Source: Camellia lanceoleosa
Taxonomy: Eukaryota > Streptophyta > Magnoliopsida > Ericales > Theaceae
Length of the DNA stretch: 64,000 nucleotides
Reading direction: 5' to 3'
Assembly: GCA_025200525.1 (NCBI GenBank)
Contig: CM045758.1
Span: 164,822,261 to 164,886,260 of the forward strand
Part shown: positions 1 to 12,089 of the stretch, one piece after another
Layout: each line of letters begins with the position of its first letter
Numbering within the stretch: position 1 is the first letter of the stretch
The notes under the pieces: model-generated
Database searches by the model: none
What the model was told of the DNA's origin: nothing
What the model saw: the letters and a program-made list of their open reading frames with translations, nothing else
Position numbers and translations under genes: made by a program

Positions 1-2150
1 TGCCACACATTCACCTTAACATTATCATTTTAGCAACACTCATCTTATCTACATATTATTTCTTAGTTGCCTAATATTCCATCTCATATAACATCGTTGG
101 TCTAATAGTCGTTCTATAAGACTTTCTTTTTAGTCAACTGGGTACTCGTTTATCACACAGTACCCCAGACGCATTCCTCCACTTAAGCCACTATGCCTTA
201 ATTCTATAGACCACATCTACTCAAATCTCCTAAACCGTTGTGATAATCGATCATAAATAACGAAAATGTTCACTCTTAAATAGTTCTTAGTTCTCAATTT
301 TCACTTCTCCTATACTTCCGTTGTTATTATTACTAAAATTACACTCCATGTATCCTGTCTTAATTTTGTTTATCCTAAATCTTTTAGATTCAAATGCTTC
401 TCTCCACTCTAACTTAGTATCAATTCTTTTTCTAGTCTTATCCACTAATACAATATCATCTGCAAAAAGCATACACCATGGCATATCATTTGGAATATTT
501 CTCGTCAACTCATCCATAACTAAAGCAAAAATATAAGGATTTAAGATTAATCATTGGTGTAACCCCACAGTAATTGAAAATTTACTTGTCTTTCCAGCAG
601 ACGATCTAATAGTGGTCACCACACCTTCATACATATCTCTAATCACATTAATGCACTCTTTTGTCACCCATTTCTTCTCTAACACCCATCAGATTATATT
701 CCGAGGTACTCTGTCATATGTTTTCTCAAGATCGATAAAAATCATATGAATGTCTCTTTTCTTTTCTCTATACTTTTCTATTACTATCCTCAAAAGATGG
801 ATCACTTCCATTTTAGACCTACTCGGCATAAATCCAAATTGATTCTCTAACACCTTTATTATATTTCACAATTGATGTTCCATCACTTTCTCCCACACTT
901 TCATTAGATGACACATAAGATTGATTTTTCTATAGTTATTGCAATTCTAGATATCTCTTTTATTCTTATAAATTGCCACTAAAATACTCTTTCTCCATTC
1001 CTCTAGCATTTTCTTAGTCAACAAAATCTTACTAAAATAACCTAGTCAACCAAGCAGCCCCTTTTTTTACCCAAATATTTTCAAGTTTTAATAGGAATAT
1101 TATCGAGTCCTAAAGTTTTATTCGATTTTCTTTTCTTAAGTGCAATCTCCACTTCAAAGTTCTTAATATTGCGATAAAACCTGTAGTCTTGATTTTCCTT
1201 ATTACTAACTACTTCTTCTGCTTTTGACCTTCCTCCGTATTCCTTATTTAGCAACTTCTCAAAATAGTTCTTCCACCTCTCCTTAATCTCTTCATCCTTT
1301 ATCAACACCTTAGAGTCTTCACTCTTGATGCACTTAATCTGATTAAAATATCTTATTTTTCTCTCTCGTATCTTGGCAAGTCTGTATATTCTCTTCTCAC
1401 CCTCCTTACTATCTAGTCTAGTGTATAGATCATCATAGGCTTTCAACTTAGCATCTCATATTTCTTTTTTGACCTCCTTATTATCCAATCTGTAACTTTT
1501 AAGGTTTTTCTCAATTCTATCATTTTGTTACTTTTTAAAGCACTCTTTTTTCGTCTTTATTACTGTTTGAACCTCCTCCCTCTACCACCAAGTGTCTTGG
1601 GAGTTAAGTCCCTATCCAAGGACTTCCTTTGAGATTCTCTTCATGCAATTGGCCATCGAGTTGCACATTGTCTTAGCATCATTTTCTAAGTCTCAAGTAC
1701 TTTCTATATCCATTCTATTCTTAAATATTTATAATTTATCCTTTTTTAGATCACATCATCTCGTCTTACGACGTCCATTATTATTCCTAGATTGGTGTTC
1801 CCCTTTAAAGCATAAATCTAGTAGCAAGATTCTATGTTGAGACGTCAAGCTCTCTCTAGGAATCACCTCACAGTCGCTGCATTTTAGACGGTCCATTTTT
1901 CTTACTAGAAAATAATTTATTTGATTCCTAATTGACGCACTCTTAAAAGTTATCAAATGTTTCTCTCTTCTTATACAACGTATTGGCCACCATCAAGTCA
2001 GAAACTAATGCAAAATCTAAAATACTCTCTGCAACCTCATTTCTATCACCAAAACTATACCCACCATGCATCATTTTATAACCTAGTTTATCGATTCCTA
2101 CATAGCCATTAAAATCTCTAGTTTTAACTAATTCTCTCATACCAATATCT
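1..2150 (-). pseudogene. LINE (non-LTR retrotransposon) ORF2 relic
   Basis: Read on the minus strand, this stretch gives in order pieces of the ORF2 protein of a plant LINE. The C-terminal half of an apurinic-type endonuclease lies at about 2140-1760 (motifs DFNGYVG, RNEVAESILDFAL, IDYF-like NQINYF). A linker follows at 1446-1081. Reverse transcriptase follows, with the catalytic FADDIVLV box near 460-440. The tail end is at 290-1, where a TMLYG...W..K...MSVAKM...LRWMCG pattern can be read. Several stops and frame changes break the reading, so it is dead. The endonuclease N-terminus is missing, which is usual 5' truncation, and the 3' end runs off the left edge. The clade is not certain; it resembles the RTE/L1-like relics common in plants. 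Motif order is seen directly; family assignment is from memory. Confidence 0.85.
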
Positions 2151-2831
2151 CCTATAATAAATTTGTATATTATTAAAATAATTTATTTTTTTAAATATAT
2201 AATCGTCACAATATTATTGATGGGTTGACATTTAGGTTAGGCATGAAGGATATACTTTGGACATATATATATGCTTTGTATGAGACTTGACCCCAGGTCA
2301 AGTTAGATTTGTGAAAACACAAAAAAAAAAAAAAAAAAAAAACTTAAAATATACATATCAATTTAAAAGGGATCACATCATTTTCATATTCATATAATTA
2401 ACAAATTACTAATGAAAAAAAAAAAGTGTCTTGTGAATTAAAATCTTAAGGCAATCCATTGTAATTTGTCAAAATTATGAGACTTATTGTATTTTTTTCA
2501 AACCTTATTAGAAATCCGTAAAATTACCCTAGAATTTTTTATATAAAATTTTTGTTGGTACATCATTTCTCTTTCTTTGATGTCTCATTTTTTTTTTCCT
2601 TGTAGAAACACAGAAAAGAAAAGTTGTATGTGAGACTTGGTTGTTCTTTTAACATTTCTCAAAAAAATTTCATTTTCCCCTAATTCTCTTGCATTTTCTC
2701 CAAGTTTACTTCTTTAACTTTACCATTAGAGAGTATTTGGCTGACACCATGCCAGTGCTACATGAGATTCACATTTCTTTCTTCATTCTAGACTATTCGG
2801 AGTCAAACCAACTCAAGTCAGTCCCAAACAG
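2151..2831. other. AT-rich spacer with a long poly-A run
   Basis: No gene is seen. The stretch holds an A-run of about 23 at 2319-2341 and the first copy of the diverged repeat block described at 2490-4145. The short ORFs here are AT-rich and resemble nothing known. Confidence 0.6.
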
Positions 2832-4145
2832 GGTTTTAAAAAGTGGTTGTTATCGCCATAATGATTATGATAATGTGATAGCGATTGCAAGATGTAAAAA
2901 TTATAACGTAATGGTTGTGGTAATTGGAATCGTAATTTTATTTTTTTTTACATAATTTGAAGAAAATTTGCCGATACACGCATATATATATATATATATT
3001 TCAAAATTACATTTATTGGAGTTTAAAATAAATTTTAATCAATTTTTATTAATTTTAAAGTATGACCCAATATATTTTATATTTTCAAATCACTATAAAA
3101 GAAGTTTTTTACATTTTATTTCAATAGTCAATTATTTTAAGAATAATTGATTTTAAATGTCTACAAATTATTTTTTTACTAATACTTGAACTAACTGAAT
3201 AAAAAATATATACAATTTTTAAAGAATTATAAAATAAAAATTGTGCCATAAATTAAAAAAACTATAAAGAAAAAAAATTCATATAAGATTTTTCCTTTGG
3301 GCTTGGATCACTTGAATATTTGTTCTTTTTTTTTTTGTATGTTTTTGTTTTTTTCTTGAGAAAAAAAAGCTATTTAGAATATTGTAAAAGGGTGTAACGG
3401 TATCTAACGGACTGTTACAGTCATTACGGTACCGCTACTTGTCGTTATGTAACACCAAAACGACTGTTACACATGTAAATTTCCATTATACCGCTATAGC
3501 GGCCGTAACAGATAACGGTAACTACCACAACCATTACGTAACGGCGTCACATAATGATTGCGACCGCTTTTTAAAACCTTGGTTCCAAGACACCATCAAA
3601 TATAATAAAATTTCTTACATAAAATTTCTATTCATAAATCCTTTCTTTTTTAATATCTCGTTTCTTTTCCTTTTTAGAAAAATAGAAAAGAATAGTACGT
3701 GGTCGTTCTTCTAATTTGTTTTCTCATTTCTCATTTTTTCCATAATTTTCTAACCTTTTTTCCAAGTTTACTTCTTTGTCAAAGAGGCCTCCACCACACC
3801 GCTGATAAGACTTGAACAACCTAGATTAGTTCCAAGACACCATCAAATATAATAGAATTTCCTTCATCAAATTTCTATTCGTAAATCATTTCCATTTCTT
3901 TAGTGTCTCATTTTTTCCTTGCAAAAACACGGAAAAGAAACATAATAGGTGAGACTTGGTTATTCTTTAACATTTCTCATATTTTTATTTTTGTTCTTTA
4001 ACTTTCTATATACACCATCAATTATAATTAAAAAATTTACATGAAATTTCTATCTATAAATCATTTGTCTTTTTATGTCTCATTTATTCATTGTAGAAGA
4101 GAAAAATAGTACAAAGAGACTTTGATTATTCTTAAATTGTTCAAG
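2490..4145. repeat. Diverged direct repeat block, about four copies
   Basis: A block of roughly 150-200 bases recurs at about 2510-2715, 3585-3785, 3831-3990 and 4015-4145. Each copy reads, with changes, a stretch about caccatcaaatataat, then atttctattcataaatc, then tgtctcattttttccttg, then aaacacggaaaagaaa, then gagacttggttattcttt. The inverted-repeat element at 2832-3578 sits between copies one and two. This looks like an old tandem duplication of non-coding DNA split by a transposon. Confidence 0.6.
2832..3578. mobile_element. Non-autonomous inverted-repeat DNA transposon (GGTTTTAAAAAG family)
   Basis: The left end reads GGTTTTAAAAAGTGG and the reverse complement of the right end reads GGTTTTAAAAAGCGG. 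The similarity continues inward for over 100 bases, through versions of CGTAATGGTTGTGGTA. The inside holds no protein. A second copy of the same family lies at 45100-46245 with the same terminal sequence and the same inner ACGTAATG / CCGTAACGG motifs. I cannot see a clean target duplication, so the superfamily is left open. It is either a MITE or a deletion derivative of a larger DNA transposon. Confidence 0.7.
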
Positions 4146-5836
4146 AAGCAAACTTACTAGAAAAGAAAAATGAAGGTGTGGCCTTCTGGCAAAGTGCTAG
4201 GAAATTACACCCAATAGGTCTGCTCAATTTCCTCAACCATTCCACAAGACTTTTACTTGTTACTTGTTATATGCATTTCAAAGAAACTGTTGAACTATTG
4301 GCAATGTCTTGGAAAAGATATCATTCTCAGACTCACCTTGTTATTCCATTTTTTCTTGACCAAAACACTCTAATAATTATTTAAAGAAAAAAAAAAAAAA
4401 AAAGACTTTAGTGGTTCATAACCCAACAAGGCACAAATCAAATGAATGTGTAGTCAAGCCGACAGATGAGCTAGGATCAGACCTTTGCTCATATCAGCCA
4501 GACTATAGCCAGATTACATCACTTCTAATTTGCCCCCAAAAGAAACGTAATAATAGCAGACCAAAAAAAAAAAGGCAGTACGGTATCTTTTAAAATGGAA
4601 AAGTTAGATAATATAATTACAGTGCATTTTCTGTTTTCTTTTTCTTTTTTGTGGTGGGTTTGAAGTTAGGTTGTTTTAGGAAGTAGATTAAAAGTTAATT
4701 TTTAGTTTTTTTTTATTTTTTTGAAAAAATATGCAAAAAAATAGAAAGATAATGTGACTTAAAAAAAAAATTAAAAGCCAAAAAATTACTTTTAAACTCG
4801 TCCCCAAAAATCTTATTTCCCTCTCTCTAATGTACTCTTAAGTTACATGCTGTGATGAGAATTTTAAAATGAAAAATGATTTGTGCACACAATTTTTGTG
4901 GCACTAATGGCACTAATTTCCTATTCTGGTAACTGTTTTTTTTTTTTTTCTTCTTTTCTTGCCTTATATGGAAATTAGTGCTTTGAGAATTTTAAAATAT
5001 AAGAATTTGGAAATGTGATTGTGAGGTTGGGAATGTGTTGGGACATCAAGACAAAAATTTTAAGAATTGTGGATGTTGTGCATGGTTAGGAATTCTATGT
5101 TTTAAAATCTCTGTCATCCTATCTCTAATGTAGTTGAAAATGGATTGGATTTTTCGGATTTCATGACCGAATTCTTCCGTTTAAACTTCATTATTTTAGT
5201 GATGCAATTTCAGATTTTACTGTAGATTTAATAGTTTTGACATATCTATCACTATACTTTACCCTACTTAATTAATGCTCTCTTAAACTATTTATATTAA
5301 AATCAGTTTGAAACAAATGCAATCAGATTTTTTGTCATCCCTATTGTTGTATAATGTGGTGAAAAGTATGAAACATCATAATTGTGAGACTGTAAGTGTA
5401 TTGGAAAAAAAAAAAAAAAAAATCCTTGTATCATAATACAATGTTAGACTTCAAAAGCTGTCTATATGTAAGTTTGTATTTTATCCGGGACAAATAAGTT
5501 GGGTTAAATTCATGGGAAAGGGAAGGAAAAAGAAAATTCAAATTGTTTTTCTTTGCCTCCCCCAAAAAATTGTGGGTCTTATTATAACAATTTCTTTGAA
5601 ATAAACTTTTCTCGAATCCTTTCCGTGAAATGTACAAGTAATACCGGGAAGATTTAAATAATTTTTGTACGTAAACTTTCTTATAAATTGAACAATTAAT
5701 CCAAAAAAAAAAAAAAAGAAGCAGTTATTTCTTCTTTTTTTTTCTCAAAAAATATTTTCATGAATATTTCCAACCAAGGACAAGCTTGCCTGGTTAGTTT
5801 TTGATTCATTTTTAATAAAAGGTTATAGTATAGTCA
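4146..5836. other. Spacer with no recognisable gene
   Basis: AT-rich DNA with A- and T-runs. Apart from the small hairpin element at 4878-4982, no gene, RNA or repeat stands out. The short ORFs have no recognisable domain. Confidence 0.5.
4878..4982. mobile_element. Small hairpin MITE, copy 1 (truncated)
   Basis: It starts TGATTTGTG and contains TGGCACTAATGGCACTAATT, followed by an inverted partner, AAATTAGTGC, near the right end. The complete sister copy is at 33388-33519. The right arm here is shorter than in the sister copy. Confidence 0.5.
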
Positions 5837-6849
5837 GAGTGTGTTTGTTTGGATGAACTAGATAAGAAGGGATTGTAATCTATCGGACTATTAGTCCTGA
5901 GATATATTGTCCCCGGACTATTTAGTTGAACTGGATTTGTATCCTATATTTGTTTAGTCATGGGATTAGATGTCTGAATTGTACTATTTTTAGTGAATCT
6001 AATGTTCGGTTGGACAGACTGGATAAGAATAAATGTTAAAAAGACTATTTTACCCATATGACGTATAATTTTAAATTTGTAATCTATAATTTATAATTTA
6101 TAATTTAACATCACTAAAAAATTTTAGTAATTTATAAGGCCATAAATTTTAATTTATTATTTTCAATTAAATTAAATTTATAATTTATATTTTTTATTTA
6201 ATATATAATTTTAAATTAACAACACTAAAAAAATAATTTTATTTAATATATAAATTTAATTTTTTAACAACACTAAAAAAATTATAAGGCCATAATTTTT
6301 AATTTATTATTTTTAATTAAATTAAATTTATAATTTATAATTTTTATTTTTATTTAATACATAATTTTAAATTAACAACACTAAATAAATAATTTTATTT
6401 AATATATAAATTTAATTTTTTAACAACACTAAAAAAATTATAAGATCATAATTTTTAATTTATTATTTTTAATTAAAATAAATTTATAATTTATAATTTA
6501 TATTTTTTTATTTAATATATAATTTTAAATTAACAACACTAAAAAAATAATTTATAAATGTTCCAAAGGCTATTTTACCATTTTCTAATTGTTTATTAAA
6601 TAATAACATGATGGTAAAATGGACATTTCACACATTAGTTTAATGGGATACTAATTCCATAGAAATAATCTCACATCTCCCCTTAAGATACAATAATCTC
6701 CTCATATGAGGAACTAATAGTCCTGAGGAACTAATAATCCGAAGGAACTATTAATCCGAAATTAAAAAATTAAACCAAATAATAAACTATTAACCTAGAT
6801 AAACTAATAATCTAATCCTATAAAATAATCCTTCAAAACAAATACACTC
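5837..6849. mobile_element. Tourist/Harbinger-like inverted-repeat element, about 1.0 kb
   Basis: The ends are GAGTGTGTTTGTTTGG on the left and, as reverse complement on the right, GAGTGTATTTGTTTTG. Both are flanked by the trinucleotide TCA (5834-5836 and 6850-6852), as expected for the 3-bp duplication of PIF/Harbinger elements, although TWA is the usual form. The inside is very AT-rich and holds three to four diverged tandem units of about 155 bases, each marked by a motif close to CAACACTAAAAAAATAATTT (near 6221, 6376 and 6536). No transposase is present, so it is non-autonomous. Confidence 0.65.
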
Positions 6850-7472
6850 TCAATGTATACGCATATAACCACCCAATGTTTGTTTGAAATGAATTCAAAA
6901 AAGAAGAGGCGGAGATACTCTGAATGTTACTATAACTACCCAAATTTTGTTTTGCAATGGTTTCACAAAAACAAAAGTAGTGGTGGTGATTATAAAATAC
7001 TAGTGGGTGAAGTCAAAGCAGCCCAACATAGTGTGAAAACCCCACGCACTTGTTTCGCCACGCACTTGTTTCGGAATTTATTTTTCCAGTCAAAAAGTCT
7101 TGTTCAAACTCCAAAATTAAAGCCATAGGTGTGTAAATATCAAAGCACCTTCCCTACTAACTTCCACCCAACTTTTCCCCTCCTTCCCACTAAAATAATG
7201 TAGTTGGATTATGAACACAAAAATTAAATATAAAATAAAATACATAATTTATATAAATATATAAGGTTTTGAAAAAAGAAAAAGAAAAATTGTTGATCGA
7301 ATCTGGCTTTGAAATAAAAAATGCTATTTTCTGAGAATTTTTGCACTGACATTATCTACAATAATGATATAACAATGGTCTTTTGTTAATAAACACCACA
7401 TATTATATACATTTTCTATCCGTATATTATTACTCTTTAAGAAAAAGGAATTGCTATTTAGATTCAAAAATA
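6850..7472. other. Spacer with no recognisable gene
   Basis: A 91-codon ORF at 6853-7128 has no recognisable domain and no gene-like context. The rest is AT-rich and unremarkable. Confidence 0.5.
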
Positions 7473-7473
7473 A

Positions 7474-7706
7474 AGCTTCGTTTGGAAAGTCAAGTTTGGA
7501 ACTTTTTTAGTTATTTTAGTTACAAAAAATAAAATAAACTTTTTACTTAATAAGACAAAACATCACATCCAACTCATAATCATTACATTCTTCTTCTCAC
7601 AAAAAAGCTAAAAAAATCAAAAGTCCTTCCCAAAAGAAACTTTTTAGCTCTATGCTAAAATAACTAAAAAAGTCAAAAAGTCAACCCAATTCCCAAACAA
7701 ATCCTT
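7474..7706. mobile_element. hAT-like MITE, GGCCTCGTTTGG family, copy 1
   Basis: It starts AGCTTCGTTTGGAAAG and ends in the inverted form CCCAAACAAATCCTT. The inside is rich in AAAAAGTC/ACTTTTT motifs, as in the copies at 7773, 29821, 50050 and 59363. No coding sequence is present. Confidence 0.55.
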
Positions 7707-7772
7707 AGACTTACTTTCTAAATTTAATGATATGTTAAGAACATGATTGCTTGATAATTAAACATATCACTA

Positions 7773-7995
7773 AGGCCTCATTTGGAAATAGATTTTTTTA
7801 GTAATTTTTTGACTTTTTGGCTAAAATGTGATATAAAAAAAACTAGTATGTTTGGATGACTTTTTGAATTTTTACGAAAAGATGTGTAAAAAGTATAGAG
7901 AAAATGAAATCTTTGACTTTTTGTATGAGTTGTTGATTTTTTGATTTTTTTAGTAACTTTTTTGCTAAACCGGTCGCTTTTCAAACGATGCCTGA
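7773..7995. mobile_element. hAT-like MITE, GGCCTCGTTTGG family, copy 2
   Basis: It starts AGGCCTCATTTGG and ends CAAACGATGCCT. Inside it shares TTTTTACGAAAAGATGTG and the following GTAAAAAGTA with the copies at 50050 and 59363, so these three form one subfamily. No coding sequence is present. Confidence 0.6.
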
Positions 7996-8508
7996 ATTTA
8001 AAAAAATAAACTTATATATTATTTTTCTTAAAAAAATTATATATTTATACAACAATGATAGAGACCACTAAAAAATCCCATCACTAATAGCTCTAATAAG
8101 TTGAAAAATATAAAAAATAAAAAAAAAAAAGAAAAACACAAGAGACAACTATCACATTAAAAAGAAAGCCACCTCATTAATGCTCCATTTTTAATACTCT
8201 CAACCATTAATCATATTTATACATATCATTGTGGGATTAATTTTTATATTTTAAAATATATTTAAATATAACCTGGCATTGGCCCCATTCCCATGGCCAT
8301 CACCTATGGGCTATAAGCACGAGCAATGCTACATATCATTAATTTATTATCACTAACTCTATCACTAGTGAGGTGGTAATTGAAAAAAAAAAAACAAAAA
8401 ACAAAACTCAAGGCACAAAACACACCTACTGTCACATCATTAGAGCCACCACTAATTAGTGGTCTAAAGTATTTTTGCTATAAGCACCACCAAGCTTACT
8501 CTCTCTCT
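7996..8508. other. Upstream region of the acyl-activating enzyme gene
   Basis: AT-rich DNA with no gene. The piece from about 8318 to 8490 has weakly inverted ends (GAGCAATGCTACA against TATTTTTGCTATAAGC) and may be another worn MITE sitting just upstream of the promoter. Confidence 0.35.
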
Positions 8509-8562
8509 ATATATATCTCCTCTCTCCATGTCCTTCACGTCAGTCATACACTCCTCCACCCA

Positions 8563-8593
<31 letters not shown>

Positions 8594-8649
8594 AAGCCAT
8601 ATTAGCAAACTCTTAAAGCAACCCAGCCAAAAAAAAAGATCAAACTACA
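8509..8649 (+). promoter_or_regulatory. Core promoter and 5' leader of the acyl-activating enzyme gene
   Basis: A TATATATA box lies at 8509-8516, about 135 bases before the start codon. The leader then carries a (TC)n tract at about 8567-8593, a common feature of plant leaders and core promoters. Transcription start is not known; a start 30 bases after the TATA box would give a leader of about 105 bases. Confidence 0.5.
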
Positions 8650-10759
8650 ATGGAGAGACTACCAAAATGTGAAGCAAATTATGTGCCACTCACTCCTCTC
8701 ACTTTCTTGAGGAGAGCCTCGGCGGTTTATGCCAACCGGACCTCCATAATATACGCCGGAACCCGGTTCACGTGGCGCCAAACCTATGACCGTTGCCTTC
8801 GCATTGCCTCCTCTCTCCGCTCCCTCAACATTTTCAAGAACAATGTTGTATGTCTTATTTCCATATCCCGTTTGCTTCAAATTATTTGTATTTGTTGTTC
8901 TTTTTTAACAATTATTTTCGAATAAAAAAAATTCACGATGAAGATTTTTGTAATCTATGATACAAAATGATGATAAAAATATGAAATAAAAAATGATAAG
9001 CTATACTACCATTTCTCATTTTCAAACACTCATCGTGATATATATGACGTACCCTGTTTTTATTTCAAATCAAAATATTTATTATTGTACCACATAATTT
9101 TAAAAATACCCCCCCTTTTGTTGGTAAATCACGGTTTTTTTTTTTTTTGGGTGGGGGGTTCTAGTGGGCAAGTTAGTGATATGGTTGGTTTGTACCGTAC
9201 AGGTGTCAGTGCTGGCTCCAAACACTCCAGCAATGTATGAGATGCATTTTGCAGTGCCCATGGCTGGTGCAGTGCTCAACACCATCAACACCAGGCTAGA
9301 TGCTAAAAACATAGCCACCATTCTCAAGCACTCCGAAGCCAAGGTCTTCTTCGTGGACTACGAGTATGTCCCCTTGGCCCGTGACGCCCTCCGGCTACTG
9401 ATGGCCGACTTGCAGACTTGTGCGGTTGCAGCCGAATTATCCATGCCACTGGTCATTGTCATCGACGACGTTGACTCACCCACCGGTGTCCGTCTAGGTG
9501 AGCTGGAATATGAACAGCTAGTCCAGACCGGGAATCCGAGGTTCGTTCCAGACGAGATCGAGGATGAATGGGACCCGATAGCCCTGAACTACACGTCCGG
9601 GACAACCTCGGCCCCCAAGGGAGTTGTTTACAGCCACAGAGGTGCTTACCTAAGCACTCTTAGCCTGATTCTGGGATGGGAAATGGGGAGTGAGCCCGTT
9701 TATCTATGGTCGCTTCCCATGTTCCACTGCAACGGTTGGACGTTCACGTGGGGAGTAGCCGCAAGAGGTGGGACCAACGTGTGCATACGCAACACGACGG
9801 CCCACGAGATGTATAACAACATAGCCCTCCACAACGTGACCCACATGTGTTGCGCGCCAATAGTGTTCAACATCCTCCTCCAGGCCAAGCCACAGGAGTG
9901 CCGCAAAATCAGCACCCCAGTCCAGATCCTCACGGGAGGGGCACCGCCGCCGGCTGCACTACTGGAGAAAATGGAGGCGCTGGGGTTCCACGTTGTCCAT
10001 GCGTATGGTCTGACAGAGGCCACAGGGCCTGCCCTGGTGTGCGAGTGGCAAGCCAAGTGGAATAGCCTGCCGCGGCAGGCTCAGTCAAAACTGAAAGCGC
10101 GACAGGGGGTTAGCGTCCTGACGCTTGAAGATGTGGACGTCAAAGACCTGAAGACGATGCAGAGCATGCCACGCGACGGCGAAACCATGGGCGAAATCGT
10201 CCTCCGGGGGAGTGGAATCATGAAAGGCTACTTCAAGGACGAAATCGCAACCTCCAAGGCCTTCCACAAGGGATGGTTCGTCACCGGCGACGTCGGGGTT
10301 ATCCACCCGGACGGCTACCTCGAAATCAAGGACCGTTCCAAGGACGTCATCATCTCAGGAGGCGAAAACATCAGCAGCGTAGAATTGGAATCCGTGCTTT
10401 ACCGCCATCCCTGCGTGCTCGAGGCTGCAGTGGTGGCAATGCCGCACCCCAAGTGGGGGGAGAGCCCCTGCGCCTTTGTCACCCTTCAAAAGGACTCCTC
10501 CTCCACCGAGGCCGATATCTTGGCGCATTGCCGGAAAAACCTCGCCGGATTCATGATGCCCAAGAAAGTCAAGATCATGAATCAGCTACCCAAGACTGGG
10601 ACTGGAAAAATTCAAAAATTCGAATTGAGGGAATTGGCAAAGTCATTTGTTGTAACAGATCAACCCACCAAGAAATCGGGCCACGTTAAGAGAGAACAAC
10701 CGGGTGGCCGGTACAGAGATCAACCTCATGAACAAATTCTGGCTATGTCTCGGCTTTGA
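8650..10759 (+). CDS. Peroxisomal acyl-activating enzyme (AMP-forming acyl/aryl-CoA synthetase)
   Basis: Two exons, 8650-8847 and 9203-10759, are joined in phase at GTATGT...ACAG. The product is 584 residues, normal for plant clade-VI acyl-activating enzymes (AAE1/AAE5/AAE7/BZO1/CNL-like). It makes an acyl-adenylate from a carboxylic acid and ATP, then the CoA thioester. The AMP-binding loop YTSGTTSAPKG starts at residue 196. YGLTEATGP is at 334-342, TGDVG at about 427-431, and RSKDVIISGGENISSVELE follows. The C-terminal catalytic lysine lies in KTGTGKIQK at residue 535. The last three residues are SRL, a type-1 peroxisomal signal. All key motifs are present, so it looks functional. The substrate cannot be read from sequence: short-chain acids, benzoate or cinnamate are all possible. 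YGLTEATGP differs from the YGLTETYGP I recall in many relatives, which may bear on specificity. Exon 2 is much richer in GC than its surroundings. Exon 1 starts MERLPKCEANYVPLTPLTFL, typical of the family, which supports the start. Confidence 0.95.
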
Positions 10760-11448
10760 AGTTGATATACTTATTATTAATTATTGTTATATTTTTATAT
10801 ATTGTATTTGTAGTATTGAGGATATGATGATCTTTATAATAAGTTATTATGTACATAACTTATTATATATGTGTTAAATGAAGGATTATCAATCCTTTCT
10901 ATTTGTTTTTTGGTTGTCAAGAAGAGAATGATTATAATCAATAACATTAATTCAAGTACTTCATCAGCTTTCCTCTGTGGTTTATAAGTATGGTTTTCTT
11001 ACGCTATGTTTCGGTTGAAAAATTTAAAAAGAAAAAAATTAAATAAAATATGAATATAATATACTTATATTTTACTTAATTTCACTTTTCTTTTTTTTCT
11101 TTCTCTTTTTCTTTCAAACTCTCTTCTTAAATTTCCTAATCAAACTTAACATAAAAAATATATATATATATCTTTTAATTTCAGTTTAAAGTAATAGAAA
11201 AAATAGATAAAAGTTGGTAAAGTATTCAACTTATATCCCACATTTCGATACCGAAAATAGGTACTATAAAAGTTAAATATTGTTATATTAAAGAATATAC
11301 GAAACAAAACAAAACATAATTTTAAATTCGTTGAAAAATGTTCAGTTAAACTAATTTACAAGATTTTGACTCATAAGAGTCATTATTGAATTGAAATATT
11401 AATAAAAATTACAATTCAATTTAATTTAATTTTTATTTGATGGTAGGA
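10760..11448. other. 3' flank of the acyl-activating enzyme gene
   Basis: AT-rich DNA. The first 150 bases are T-rich with AATAA-like words and probably hold the poly(A) site. Nothing else is recognised up to the MULE target duplication at 11449. Confidence 0.5.
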
Positions 11449-11458
11449 TTAAAAATTA

Positions 11459-11565
11459 GGTTTTTTATTGATAAATCTCATCTAGAGATGTTTTATCCCA
11501 ATAAGTCCACAAAGAAAAATTATAACCCAATGAGTCCCATATAGTTTTCTTCTTATTCCATAAAG
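11459..11565 (+). repeat. Left terminal inverted repeat of the MULE
   Basis: It begins with GG and TTTTTTATTGATAAATC. About two thirds of bases pair with the right end over the first 50 or so; a later match is AACCCAATGAGTCCC against ATTCCATTAGGTCC. Confidence 0.8.
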
Positions 11566-12089
11566 TCAATTTTTCTAATTTTATATTTATACATGGACTA
11601 TTATGCCCTTATATATATACACTCTGTTAATACGTAACACACGTTCCTGTGATTTCGTGATTCAGTTTTGGCAGTTTCTATATTTCTAATTCAAATCGAT
11701 ACGTTTCTATCTTGCATGCTGTCGTTCTACCGTTCTGAGGCTTTGATGTGCTAGGGTTCGATTGTTGCTGTTGTAGTCTGGTATGGTGATTTTCAAGTGA
11801 AGAGGACGATTTTGAAGGTGTTCGGTTCTGTCATTTTCTGGAGTATAACTGCCTCAAAGCAGTTGTTTTGGAGTTTCTGGACGACTGTAGAATTGCATGA
11901 TTAAGGTTAGTATCATTTTGGTTATGAATACATGTTCACTTTTTGTTTTGATTTGTAGGATGGATCAGATGCTTTGTTCTTGGATTGATATGGATTGGAT
12001 GCTCTGTTTTTTCAATTACATGCATCATACGTGGTCATTGGAAGGGAGATCATTCAGATATCTGTTGAATGTTATAATATTCCTTTTAC

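Noticed and set aside
6853..7128. 91-codon ORF downstream of the Tourist-like element
   Set aside because: No recognisable domain, AT-rich codons and no nearby promoter or splice evidence.
9700..10056. 118-codon antisense ORF over the acyl-activating enzyme
   Set aside because: It is a shadow of the GC-rich sense exon and has no own domain or promoter.
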